A stretch of 64,000 nt of DNA from Benincasa hispida (lineage: Eukaryota; Streptophyta; Magnoliopsida; Cucurbitales; Cucurbitaceae): contig NC_052354.1 in NCBI RefSeq assembly GCF_009727055.1, forward strand, positions 54,376,760 through 54,440,759, written 5' to 3'. The notes below the pieces were generated by a model, which saw nothing but the letters and a program-made list of their open reading frames with translations, was not told where the DNA came from and searched no databases. Positions 25,905-36,850 of this stretch are shown one piece after another (position 1 is the stretch's first letter; each line of letters begins with the position of its first letter). A program made the position numbers and the translations under genes.

Positions 25905-26645
25905 ATTGAAAGTAATACAAATTAATTGCAATAAATAATTAACTGATTATAAATAATCAATAAGGATTATATGTTCATAACGAATGATCAAATTAAAATT
26001 AATCTCAATAATTAATTAATTGATTATTAAAAAATAAAATAACAAATTATTGTTATTATTAAAAAATGAATTTTTGTACTAACTAAATTTAACTAATCTT
26101 GGTTTACTGATTAAATATATTTAAGATATTGTTAGTTAATTAATTAGTAATCTATATAAAAAAAAAATTTGCATTCACTTAATAAATTCTTATTATAAAA
26201 GTAAGTTAATTAAATATTTTAATAGACTTTTATTGATTTATTAAAATAAATATTTATATTAATTTTGTTAAATTAATATTAATTAATTATATTGCAAATG
26301 AAATTATATATAAAATGAAAAACAGATGAAAACGGGAAAAGAGAAACCCATGGTTTTGGAAGGGAATAGAAAACCTTTGTCTGTTGGAAATGAAGATGTT
26401 TGATAATAGTTTATTCAAAGGGTTGAAAACTGTGAGACAGACATGAGATTTGGATGCATATGTCAATTTCCATATAGAAAACCCTCTAACCAAATGATCC
26501 CTTGAAGGTCTATAATTCGATTCTACCTTTATAATTATTGAACTAGTTAAAACAAAACCTTTCAAGTTTCGAGTAACAGTTAGTTATAACTATACGGGAT
26601 CGTTTGGTTGGAAGATTTTATGCATGGGAATTGACACAAACAAGT
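25905..26645 (+). repeat. Dispersed direct repeat, copy 2
   Basis: It matches 23850-24560 in the same orientation and stops abruptly after TGACACAAACA at about 26642. Copy 1 continues past this point into its inverted arm. The loss coincides with the left edge of the retrotransposon cluster. Confidence 0.8.
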
Positions 26646-27150
26646 TTGACTGCACGCACACCGTATGCCCTGGCCTTCACTAACCTTTGATGAAGCCAAC
26701 ACATCCTCACTAACCATTCCCTTGGTAGGTTCTGCTAACCTCTTCATGGCCCTCAAGGCAAGCCTTACACTTAGTTGTTTTTCTCTTTGAAACTTTGAAC
26801 GCATGACATGGAAAAACCATCCTCAAGCTCTTTTATTTTTTCTAAGTACCACTTTCATTTATTTCACCTGAGAGCCTCCTTTTCCATACTTAGGAAATTT
26901 TCTGCCCTATTCCAACTTTGTCACACGCCTAACTTTCTATTGCTTTAAACTCTCAAGTTTCCTAAGCATCGACTACCCTTTACAACTCGAGAGCACACCT
27001 TCCTAACACTTAGGAAATTTCCATCTTTTAAACATTATACACAATCATAGTACACTTTATATAACATTCAACACATAAACACCATTACTCATAATCATAG
27101 AAACTTAAACACAATTAATTGGTAAAATAGGTTTAGGGGTTTACACTTCT
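26646..27150. other. Left edge of the retrotransposon cluster, unassigned
   Basis: Base composition changes sharply from very AT-rich to mixed at about 26645. A minus-strand frame of 74 codons (26580-26804) spans the boundary and matches nothing I recognise. The phrase TTAGGAAATTT occurs twice (about 26891 and 27021), each about 20 bases after CCTTCC or CCTTTTCC. It is probably decayed repeat DNA. Confidence 0.35.
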
Positions 27151-28950
27151 TCCCCTCCAAATTTCATAATTTGTGCAGTTTGTGCCAGGTCAAAAGGAAA
27201 TCCTATTATGAATGTGACAAGTAGTACTAAGGGCTTCAGCCCAAAAATGATGAGGAAGATTATGTGCATAAAGCATAGCACGGGTTATCTACTATAGAAT
27301 GTGATTCTTCCTCTCAACTACCCACTTTGTTGAGGGGTGATGGATGCAGAGAATTCATGATGAATTTCTTCTGCCGCACAGAAATCAACAATTTAGCATT
27401 TTCAAACTCATGGCTATATCACTCCGAATGCGAACTATATAGAGATCTTTCTCTCTCTAAATTTGAAGACACAAAGCCTTGAACACAACAAAGGTATTTG
27501 ATTTTTTTCTTAATAAATTGAACTCAGGTGTAACGAGAAAAGTCATCCACACAAACTAAAACATATCGTTTTCCTCCAAGACTTTCCACCTGTATGGGAC
27601 CCATTAGATTCAGATGGAGAAGTTCAAGCACACAATCTGTAACAGCCACAGGAACTCACTTATGAGACACTATAACTTGCTTCCTTGCTTGACAATCTCT
27701 ACAAGTCATCTTTTCATTTCCTTTCAGACTAAGAAGTCCAATCACAACATCCTTGGAAGCAGTTTTTTGTATAAACCCAATGCTCACATGTCCAAGGCAT
27801 TGGTGCCATAGGGAAATTTCATCACATTTTGACATAAAACAAGAGAAGTTAGTATTTGTGGGAGATCAGAGATAATAATTGTCAGATGAACGTTTACCTG
27901 TCATGATAAGAGCCTTAGCATTGTTGGTGACAGGACATTTATCTCTAGTAAAGCTTACATTCAGATTTTGTTCATAAAGCTAGCTAATACTGAGAAGGTT
28001 AACAACCTTCAACCAGCATCACATCATCAAAAGCTAAGAGCCTAGAGTATTTTAATTTCCCTTTTCCAATGATTCTTCCTTTAGCCTCATCTCCAAAAGT
28101 GACTAGCCCTGAGCCGATGCCTTAAATATCAGAGATATACCCTTTTTCTCCCGTCACGTGTCTGGAGTAGCCAGTGTCAAAGAACTAATCCCCTTTGGTA
28201 GAGGATCTAAAGGAAGTTAACACCACATTGCAGTGGTTTGAGTTGCTTTTCACTCTCTAGACTTGTTTGGATCTTTGAAAACCACCGTTCATGGCCAAGC
28301 CATGAGCATGAATTTTTGACTCGAAGTTCTGTTTTAGATACCCAACCAGTCTGTAGCAATGAGGTCTATTATGAACTTTCTAACCGCAATAATGACAAAT
28401 GCATGCTCTTCTAACTTGCTGGTCATTTCTGTGATATGTCTTGTGAATTGTGTTGGTTAGTTGGATATTCTTCCATGGTTATTGCTCTTTCACAAAAATA
28501 ATTTTATGCTTTCCTTTATCATCTCCCCCTCGACCATAAGACTTCTTAGAGCTGGAACAACCAATACCATAAACATCTCTTGAGCTTTGACTAACAGAGA
28601 GAATTTATTCTACACTATCAGTCCCAGAATTTAGCATTCTAACTAATTTACATATAGCCTCTTTATCAGACTTAACTTCATTCAATTCCCTATTTAGATT
28701 AAAAAAAAAAAAAAAAAACTGACATGAGTCTAGCATTGTCAGCAATCAATGATTCAATTCTAATCGTTTGAACTTCCAATGCTTTATTGTCTCAATGCCC
28801 TTGTTTATAAAGATCACGATAGGCTGATGCAACAGACGAATCAAGGACTTTCTTTTCATCACCAAAATTTGGAAAATCATATTTCTGTAGTTTTTCTTTT
28901 GAGTTGTTAGAGGAAATGCAATCGCAAAAGCTCTGACATCTTCATTTTCA
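27150..28950 (-). pseudogene. Decayed Copia pol fragment: zinc knuckle, GAG-pre-integrase, integrase
   Basis: Read on the minus strand in shifting frames, the order is that of a Ty1/Copia polyprotein. A CCHC-like knuckle appears near 28390 (ICHYCG followed by RPHCYRL). Near 27830-27700 comes the GAG-pre-integrase phrase LWHQCLGHVSIGF with CRDCQARKQ, then LLHLNLMGPIQVESLGGKR and CVDDFSRYT near 27550. Near 27300-27200 is the integrase phrase LPHHFWAEALSTTCHIHNRI. Many stops and shifts break it, and it encodes no working protein. Reverse transcriptase is missing, so the fragment is truncated at its left end. Its LTRs were not found. Confidence 0.85.
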
Positions 28951-29961
28951 CACCCCGTCCCAGATTATCCTCTTAACCTGGAAGGAGATGTGACTGCAGC
29001 AGTTGCCAACCTTTTTGCTGGCACTTACTGCCTAACTAACTTGTTTAACCTGTCTTAAACCCTGATATATAGACATTTCATCAACATACTGAACAAATTA
29101 CTCGAAACTTAACACATTTACATTATAGGGTTTCATAACATTGTTCATACATACACTTATATACATTACAACTTAGTAAGCCCAACATACAACACTAGTC
29201 CCTATATGATAGACACATGTGTACTAACAATTATAGAGTCATCAATTTCTTCAACCTGTGTCTTTGAGTGGCAGAGCAGCAACACAAACGTCCTCTAGGA
29301 AGTGACCTCTACCTGGGAGGGAAAAACATTTGAAAACATGAGCTAGAAACCCAGTGAGTGTCTAACATATAAAACATAAGCATTATACATAAAACTGATA
29401 GTAAAACTGAAAGCTTTAGCTAAAAACATAAACAACATTCACATAAACATTAACGTAACACATCACATCTGTACATAGCTGGACTATTCCTTACTTTGAG
29501 AGTGGTCCTCTTACTCAACTCTCAATATTTGGCCTCTTTCCTAAGAGTGAACCCTCTTGTCCAACTCTCTACCTTACTTAACTGCTTAGCTGGGAGAAGG
29601 AACCCTTTTTTCCAACTCTCCATGCTACTCTAGGTTGAGATGTATCACCTTTGTCCACTACCTTCCACCTAGCTTTCCTCATACTAACACAGGTTAAGGT
29701 ATGTCACCTTACTCCATTACCTTACCCCGTATTAACCTAGGTTAAGGTGTGTCACCTTTGTCCATCACCTTACATAGTCTTTCTCATGCTATATTAGGTT
29801 AAGGTATGTCTCCTTTGTCCATCACATTACCTCGTATTTCCCTAGGATAAGGTGTGTCACTTTTATCCATCACCTTTCTCTTAGTCTTAGCTGTCTTACG
29901 TGCACGTAGACTGAATCCTGTCATTAGAACTCATGTCTAGGACTTATCTCTAGTACCTTCA
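28951..29961. repeat. Old repeat hosting a solo LTR, left part
   Basis: The left edge, read on the minus strand, ends in GGGACGGGGTGTGA, a phrase often seen at chromovirus LTR ends. This suggests an old LTR in minus orientation, but a matching start was not found. It continues after the solo LTR at 32346. There is no gene. Confidence 0.35.
29633..29885 (+). repeat. Imperfect tandem repeat, alternating 48/57-bp spacing
   Basis: The phrase GGTTAAGGTRTGTCACCTTT recurs in variants at about 29633, 29692, 29740, 29797 and 29845. The spacings are 59, 48, 57 and 48 bases, which implies a dimeric unit of about 105 bp. Each unit continues with a variant of GTCCATCACCTTAC. Confidence 0.7.
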
Positions 29962-29966
29962 TATCT
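29962..29966. repeat. Target-site duplication TATCT, left
   Basis: The five bases immediately before the LTR are TATCT, and the five bases immediately after it (32341-32345) are the same. Confidence 0.85.
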
Positions 29967-32340
29967 TGTAATGACCCGACCCTCTAGGACTTAGGTAAGG
30001 CCATTAATAAAATAAATGCATGCACAGAATTTAAAACGACGCTCAGTTATTTGAAATAAATGCTAATTAAATAAGAGAAATTCAAAAGACGTTTATTAAA
30101 TGTAATTGTTAAAATAGTTAATAGGGTACCCATGATTCGTAAAGACTATTAAAAGTATAAAAAAAACACAATCCTTCATAATAAGTTTCAAACAGTAAAA
30201 CTAAACATTAAGGGAAAAATAAGGACTCTAAATTTCATGATGCGGAAGCATAAAAACTAGTCCCAGTGGCACGATCACGAATTCCGCTGCGCCATCATCG
30301 GTGCATCTCTACACTTACCTAAAACATCAACATAAGAAAGAATGAGTATGAAATACTCAGTAAGTAACCCCACCACTGGGGTCAGGCTAGGTATCTATGT
30401 CCTCTAGATACCCGCATATGACACATAAACACATGAAACAGACAAGAGACTGAGTCCTATCCTATTGTAGTTAAGTATGCCCACAAAACTGGTGAATCCC
30501 GGAGAAAACACAAAACTGGTGAATCCCAAAGGAAGCACAAACTGGTAAATTCCGAAGGAAATACAAACTGGTGAATCCCGAAGGAAACACAAAACTGGTG
30601 AGCATCTAACTAATCAATGAGGATATTCGCACAGTCTCAACGTTCAAAGAATCAACACCGTACAATTCTAAAACATACATGAAATCCTTGGTACCATGGC
30701 TCTATCACATACACATAATCCTCAACAACATATTATACAACATTCATGTAAACCTTACATCATAATTCTATAACATACAAGTATGCCTCAACACCAGCAG
30801 ATCAGATGTCGAAATATGAAAACACATACCATCACATACTAACGATCAAATGTTTAGGTGTGTATTTAAACAATTTAGTACTCGTGCCAGAACATACTTT
30901 GATTCAGGTCATACTATCAATCAACATGGTAACAATTTACCATAACATACACTCACCATGCTAGCATACAACTAAAGCCTAGCCCGTGGGCAGTTCCAGT
31001 GGTAAGATTACTTACCTCGAAGTCAAATTTAGATATTAATCCAAGCTAATGATCTCCAACCAAATAAGTCCTAAATTGAGTCCCCTAATACATACATAAT
31101 ACTAAATTTCCGTTATGGAACCAGGACCCAAACATACAAATTGAATCTAATGATCACCAATTAACTTACCCAAACGAAACTTGATCAACAAACACTCGCA
31201 AGATTTCGACTCCAAAATTTCCTCTTAGCAGATTTTAAAACTCAATGGATGACGACTTGGAACCTTCAAGAATACTTAAAATTAAACCATTCTTTAGTCC
31301 AATAATCAATGGGTGCCCAACAACCAACAACAAGGATCATAATGCTTACCAAACTACTTGTTGAACAAACTCGAATCCGCTGGGCAACACGTTGCGCACT
31401 CTGAAGTACTCCAGTCTTGGATTTAAATCCCAAATATAATAGGTATCAATCAAAAAGGAAAATCCAAAATTTAATGGGCAACCCAAAACTTCAAAACTCA
31501 ACTGATCTCACCCAAAACTTACCAACATTCGCCGAAATCCGACGAATGACAGTGAAGGAAGGCAGTGACCAATGGAGATCGGCGACTGAGTTCGAACAGT
31601 GGGTTGGACGAGCGGCGAACGAAGCTGGGTTTCTGGTCGCGTGAGTCTGCAGCCAGAGAGAATCTGAAACAGCGGCTGAAGCGGCAAACGAGGTTGGGTT
31701 TCGGACAGAGGGGCGACGGACGCGAAACTGACCGGCTAGGCGAGATCGACGTGCGAAGAGGTGCGCGACGAAGAAGATCTAGAGGGTCGCTGCTTGCTAA
31801 CAAGATTGAGCTGACCTGCACGAACGACGGCCCACGAACGAACGATCGACGAACTGGTGGCGGCTCGATCGGACACACGGTGCCGATTGGAGAGGAGATG
31901 GTCGGCGGCTTCTAGGGCACATGAAGAATTTCTTCACATTGGGGGGGAAGAAGAATAAGAGGGAAAATAGTTTTTTTTTTTAAAAAAAAAAATCTTTTTA
32001 AAGGAAAAAGGTTATTTTAATAAAATAAATATAATATAATAAAATTTTCTTATATTTTATTCCATTATATTCTATTTTACTTTCGCTCATTACACAAATA
32101 TATCTAAATATATATATATATTCTTAAAATTCTTCCCCTTTTCTCTTCAAATTCCAAAATCAAAATCAAATTAATTTCCCCAATATAAATTTAAATTCTC
32201 GACCTTAACTTAAAATTAAATTAATGTGACATAAATCAAAATCTCTCCTTTAAACAAAACTGAACTTCGAAATTAACAAAATTGTCCTCGAATTTTACGA
32301 AAATACAGAATTTGAATCATGAAAAACTTGGGATATTACA
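29967..32340 (+). mobile_element. Solo LTR, probably Gypsy (Tekay/Del-like)
   Basis: A 2374-bp unit begins TGTAATGACCCGACC and ends GGGATATTACA, giving a TGTAAT/ATTACA terminal inverted repeat with the TG...CA ends of an LTR. A perfect 5-bp target duplication (TATCT) flanks it. The outside sequence joins sensibly when the unit is removed. There is no primer site, polypurine tract or coding domain, so this is a solo LTR left by recombination between two LTRs. Starts of the form TGTAAYGACCC are typical of plant chromovirus LTRs, so the Tekay/Del label is inferred. GC-rich frames at about 31417-31915 on both strands overlap each other and I treat them as chance. The orientation given is provisional. 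Confidence 0.85.
30488..30600 (+). repeat. 26-27-bp tandem repeat in the solo LTR
   Basis: Units begin ACTGGTGAATCCC at 30488, 30515, 30541, 30567 and 30594 (the last is partial). Each continues with a variant of GAAGGAAACACAA. The array makes a repetitive minus-strand frame (repeats of FTSFV) that is not a real protein. Confidence 0.85.
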
Positions 32341-32345
32341 TATCT
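32341..32345. repeat. Target-site duplication TATCT, right
   Basis: It matches the five bases at 29962-29966 and marks the right insertion boundary of the solo LTR. Confidence 0.85.
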
Positions 32346-33919
32346 AGTCCTTCGGTACTGAGCTATTCATATATTCTGAGGCACATTCTTCTCTTTATAT
32401 GAATTGGTTGCCCTAAGGCATTCAGTACTAACGCATACTCATGATTATTAAAATACATAACATGACATTAAAGAGAGATGCATTACTTCGGAAACTATTT
32501 GAAAATAGTTATCATAAATAGCTTTCAGTAAATGTACATTGCTAAATCATTCATAAAGCTTTTGAAAATAATTTAAATCATTTAAAGTCACTCATTGTCT
32601 TTAGCAATCCTCTTAAAGTACTCATTTTGATGTCAAACTTGTGGACATCACAACGCATTCTATTCATTCGCATTGGCCTCCCTTTTGGGACTAGTAATCC
32701 ATAACTAGCTTACTTTGTCTTAGTGTGCACCCTTACCTTCTAATGTCAAGCTCACTGTGCGTTGAACACACAGAAAAATTATTAGGCCTTAACTTGACTA
32801 GGCAACAACTTCTTCACCATCGCCTATCACCATGCGTCCATGTCTTGCCTTAGGCATTCAAGCCTTCTATGTGTTCAAGCTTTCAACCGACGCCTATAGC
32901 TCATCGCATAGTTAGCCTTTATGCCAGTCATTCTGCCTATGCGCCACTTTTGGCACATTAACGCATGACCCATGCGTTCATCCGGTCGCGCACCACATGT
33001 TCTAGTGCAACCTTGCACCTAACACCTTGCGCGCCTACCTGTACAACCCGCTCACTCTACCGCACATATAAACATCCTCAAATCATTCTCTTGTGCTTAC
33101 GACCTCAGCATGTGTTGCATGGTCCAACGTATATCAGTGCGTTCTTGTGCCAACTCATCCCTTGCAAGCAGCCCAACCCTTACACGTGTGTTCAACATCA
33201 TCGTCTGGCTCTTTAAGTTGCTTGCTTATTCAACCCAAGAAACTGCCTGCTTGTTTGAGATTCCGAATTCAACATACAATTTTCATAACTAATTTTTCAG
33301 GTCTTTTCTCAATAAATTTCCTTCTACAAACTTGCTTTAAAATGTCTTAACAAGCTTACCTTAAAAATTTAGCTCAGAACTCCTCGTGGTTTGGCTGGAA
33401 TCCTCAAATCATCAAGACTGGCTTGAGCTTACCCGAGAGCTCGACCTTCATCCGAATTCTTCACTCTCTAACTCGATTCCTTTAGAATTTCCTTCTAGCA
33501 ATTCAACCCCAACAACTAGACACACTCAGGGTTTGAATGGCACTGAAATCACTCCATTTTCATCAGTGAATTGCTTAAACCCTCTCTTTGAAGTCAAGTT
33601 TCTCTTTTATACTAGAAGCTGCATGTTAACCCCTCAATGTTAAGCTGCCACCTCATCTTTAAAGAGGCAACAACAAACTTAGCTAGTCATTCATTAAGTT
33701 GATCCTTTCCTCTTGATCATAAATACAAGGCTCAACTCTCAAGCCAACGCTTCCAACCACATGGCGCGTTAAGCCTTCCTAAACGCATAACCACCAAGCA
33801 TCGCATGCCTCATGCTCCTTGCGTCAAGATTGCCAATGCTTTCCAAACAATCGCACAGCCTTCCAGCACAATCAGATACCTCATCGTATACTTTCTCGCT
33901 CCATCGCATAACTCTAACG
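32346..33919. repeat. Old repeat hosting a solo LTR, right part
   Basis: This is the continuation of the host repeat, rich in short phrases with CGCAT and GCGT. Three overlapping plus-strand frames at 32965-33350 and one at 33386-33643 match no family. I found no terminal structure at the right edge, where the next Copia LTR begins. Confidence 0.35.
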
Positions 33920-36084
33920 TGTTGGGTTTTATGTCCTAAAACTCGTGGTTTGTAAACAATAGAACTTATTCTGAAAGTTCAATAAGTGGTTATTGAATAT
34001 TTTGTTTTTTAGAAATCCAATAAACTTAAGTCCCTTGACTATTATATGAGTACTTGAACTTTATGTGGAGATATACAAGTGGATCAAGTTCGAGTAAATA
34101 GTAAAAAATGATCTATAGTATATGAATAAGGTTGAGTGTCTTATTCTGGTAACACTATTGGATGCGGCCTACTCTGTAGTTGTTACAAAGAGTTGTAAAG
34201 TGCTACAAACGAAGTGATCCTAATTCGTTCATGTTAGGACATGAGGAGTGGAGGCATCCTGTGCAAATGAGTTTTCTGCAAGATCAAATCACGAAACCTA
34301 CTTTATAATGTTGTTTACTATTTAAGACTAACTATTTCAAAGCAATGACCTAAGTAACTTGACCTTAATGTTGAGCTAACTATGAACTTCTACTCGATTA
34401 GGGTTAGTAGAGAGGTTTTTCCCTTTAAGTGCTGAGTCTTGGTCTTGAACAAGAGACCCCACCCTCTCATTGGTTCAAGAGGGATTTGATTTGTTGATTG
34501 GATCACAAATCAATTGTTCATTAGGGGATCAGTGGGACTTAAGAAACAAGAGGTAATTTCGGGGGTAAAACAGAGATTCAACTCAGCCGTTATTACGAAC
34601 AACCTGTGAAGGGTTAACTTACATGGAAATCTTCATGTCTGATTTTCTTCACGATCCCATCGTTGACATACCTGAAAATCTGAACATTAAATTTTAGAAA
34701 TGGATGGATAACGTAGACCTTACTACGTTGATATGAAGGAATGCATATGCTCGAATGGATAAAAAAAAAATGGTTTAATAGTTTGTTAACACCGTCTGAA
34801 TAGATGAATCACGGGTTATATAACCTTTAATGAAGATTCTCGTGTGTATAGGTGTCCCTATTTAATTAAACACTAAACATTGTCATGCAGGTAATAGACA
34901 CACTATATTTATGATGTTTTTGTATTTTATTTTTCCCATACTGAATATTATTCATTTAAGGTAAATGATTATACAACGTTATTGCCTTCCCCCCCCCCCC
35001 CTCGAAAGCACAACATTATTGCCATTAATGTTAATATATTAACACTTCACATTTTGCAATTTCATTTAGGACATTTTTACCGGTTATTTTGAGATAATTA
35101 ATGGTTGTATCGAGTGGACATAATATATCTATAGTGAGGGGAGTTCAGCTATGGGCTTTAGTGGAATTACGCATTAGTTAACGAATGGGGGTTAGTTCGG
35201 TCTAATGAGTTCAGCCAATTAATCTCCGATCGTTGGAGCCCATGATCTATATGTCCGCGAGGTCCCCCTACTAGCTCGTAAATGGATTAGCTCTAGAGTA
35301 GTATGATAAGTTAATTTAAACTGTTCAAATTAGAATTAAACGAAATTGAAAAAATATTATTTAAATATGATTTAAATATTTGAAGATGAAATTGTGTAAA
35401 ATTAATTTAATATTTGATATTAAATTGCTTAGAATTATTTAAATTGTTTAAATAATTATTTATTAATTTTACTAAGAAAATTAATTTTGTAAAATTAATA
35501 ATATTTTTCGATTTTATTAAACAAATTGATTTATGAAATCAATTTTGAGAAATTGAAAAAGAAGAAAAAACACAAAAATGAAAAATAAGCATTTTCCATT
35601 ACTTCTTCAATTTGCTCACATTAAACCCATCAACTTGGTCTTCATTTACTCTAAGCATGAGCTGCATCTCAGGCAGCTAATCTCTTTGCATGATGATCTG
35701 CCATATATTGAAGATATTAGAGTGTTTTTTTAGGCAATGTAACCAAAAGGATTTTTCTGAAAAATTCGTGAGAAGAAGGGTGTTCTTCATTTTTGGGTTA
35801 CTGCTGTGAGTTTGTCTCCATATTCCCTTAATTTAGGCTTATTTTGAATCGCACTACTCAATCTATAATACCAAGAAAATAGTAGGGAAGATCTTTGGGG
35901 GTGGTCTACAACAAGATTCAGAGGAGATTTGCAGCTAGAATTCAAGTTTTGAGGAAGTTTTACAAAGGTATGTCATGAAACCCATTTATTTTTGCCATAG
36001 CATGCTTTCATTTCTGCCAAAATTAATGAATTAGAGTGCTTATGGATCCTGGTCACTTTCGCTGCGTTATGGTATGTTCCAACA
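33920..36084 (+). repeat. Copia 5' LTR (2165 bp)
   Basis: It begins TGTTGGGTTTTATGTCCTA and ends GTATGTTCCAACA, giving TGTTGG/CCAACA terminal repeats. The primer site lies two bases after its end. Compared with the 3' LTR it carries an extra segment of about 475 bp (about 34623-35097) and lacks about 137 bp found there. A run of about 15 C lies near 34990. Confidence 0.9.
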
Positions 36085-36086
36085 AT

Positions 36087-36098
36087 TGGTATCAGAGC
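36087..36098 (+). other. Primer-binding site, initiator tRNA-Met type
   Basis: TGGTATCAGAGC directly follows the 5' LTR. It is the usual Copia primer site, complementary to the 3' end of initiator tRNA-Met. Confidence 0.9.
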
Positions 36099-36343
36099 TT
36101 CTTTTAAGCATTCAATTTACTTTAATTTTGGTGTAGTGGGTGTTTTATACGAGTTATATGAAACTTGTACTGATATGGTTGTTTGAGTTTTGGCTTTTAA
36201 TTTCTCTTTGATTTCTCAATTAAATTTATTATTGGCTCTTGCTTGATGAGCTTATATGTGTTCCCAAGGGTCTGAAATTTATTTGAATTCATTAGAGTTG
36301 AAATTAAGTTGTAATTTGAAGAAACAAGCAAAGAGGCCGAGTT

Positions 36344-36381
36344 CTGTCTCTTATACACATCTAGATGTGTATAAGAGACAG
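36344..36381. other. Embedded Nextera mate-pair junction adapter 1
   Basis: The 38 bases are CTGTCTCTTATACACATCT followed directly by its reverse complement. This is two Tn5 mosaic ends back to back, the junction left in circularised Nextera mate-pair libraries. It is laboratory sequence. Translation gives the artefact phrase [12 protein letters not shown]. Confidence 0.95.
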
Positions 36382-36509
36382 TCATGAACCTATGGGAGCT
36401 AAGTGATGCGTTGTATTGCTATACTATAGCGCTACACGATTGTTTACCTCTATGTGGCAGCTAAGCGATGCGTCGAGTTGCTATGCGATAGCACTACGCG
36501 ATCGCATAC

Positions 36510-36547
36510 CTGTCTCTTATACACATCTAGATGTGTATAAGAGACAG
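36510..36547. other. Embedded Nextera mate-pair junction adapter 2
   Basis: The same 38-base back-to-back mosaic end as at 36344, inside the minisatellite. The sequences on either side may not be contiguous in the genome. Confidence 0.95.
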
Positions 36548-36666
36548 TTGTATTGCTATACGATGGCACTACACGATTGTGTAGCTTCGCGTGGGAGCTA
36601 AATGATGCGTTGAAGAGCTATGCGATAGCACTACACGATCGTTTACCTCTATGCGGCAGCTAAGTG

Positions 36667-36704
36667 CTGTCTCTTATACACATCTAGATGTGTATAAGAG
36701 ACAG
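36667..36704. other. Embedded Nextera mate-pair junction adapter 3
   Basis: A third identical copy, also in the minisatellite. It cuts a repeat unit just after AGCTAAGTG. Confidence 0.95.
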
Positions 36705-36850
36705 GTATAACTTTGCGTGGCAACTAAGCAATACGCTGAAGATGTTATACAATGGCACTACACGATTGTTTACCTCTATGTGGCAGCTGAGCGATGCGCC
36801 GATTGCTATACGATAGCACTAAACGATCGTTTACCTTGTGCACGTGCTAA

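Larger units (their letters stand above)
36397..36850 (+). repeat. 62-bp minisatellite in the Copia leader
   Basis: Units start AGCTAAGYGATGCG at about 36397, 36459, 36596, 36658, 36722 and 36785. Within each adapter-free pair the spacing is 62-63 bases. Each unit continues with a variant of GCTATRCGATAGCACTACAC and GATCGTTTACCT. More diverged 'NCGATCGT' motifs continue to about 37080. Two adapter copies interrupt the array, so the true copy number is uncertain. Confidence 0.8.

Noticed and set aside
29480..29960. CRISPR-like regular repeats.
   Set aside because: The units are imperfect tandem repeats without unique spacers, and the window is plant nuclear DNA.
31417..31915. GC-rich open frames on both strands inside the solo LTR.
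   Set aside because: They overlap each other in several frames, are Arg-rich and lie within a mapped LTR. GC bias explains them.
36197..36601. Frames containing [12 protein letters not shown].
   Set aside because: This peptide is the translation of the sequencing adapter and not a protein.
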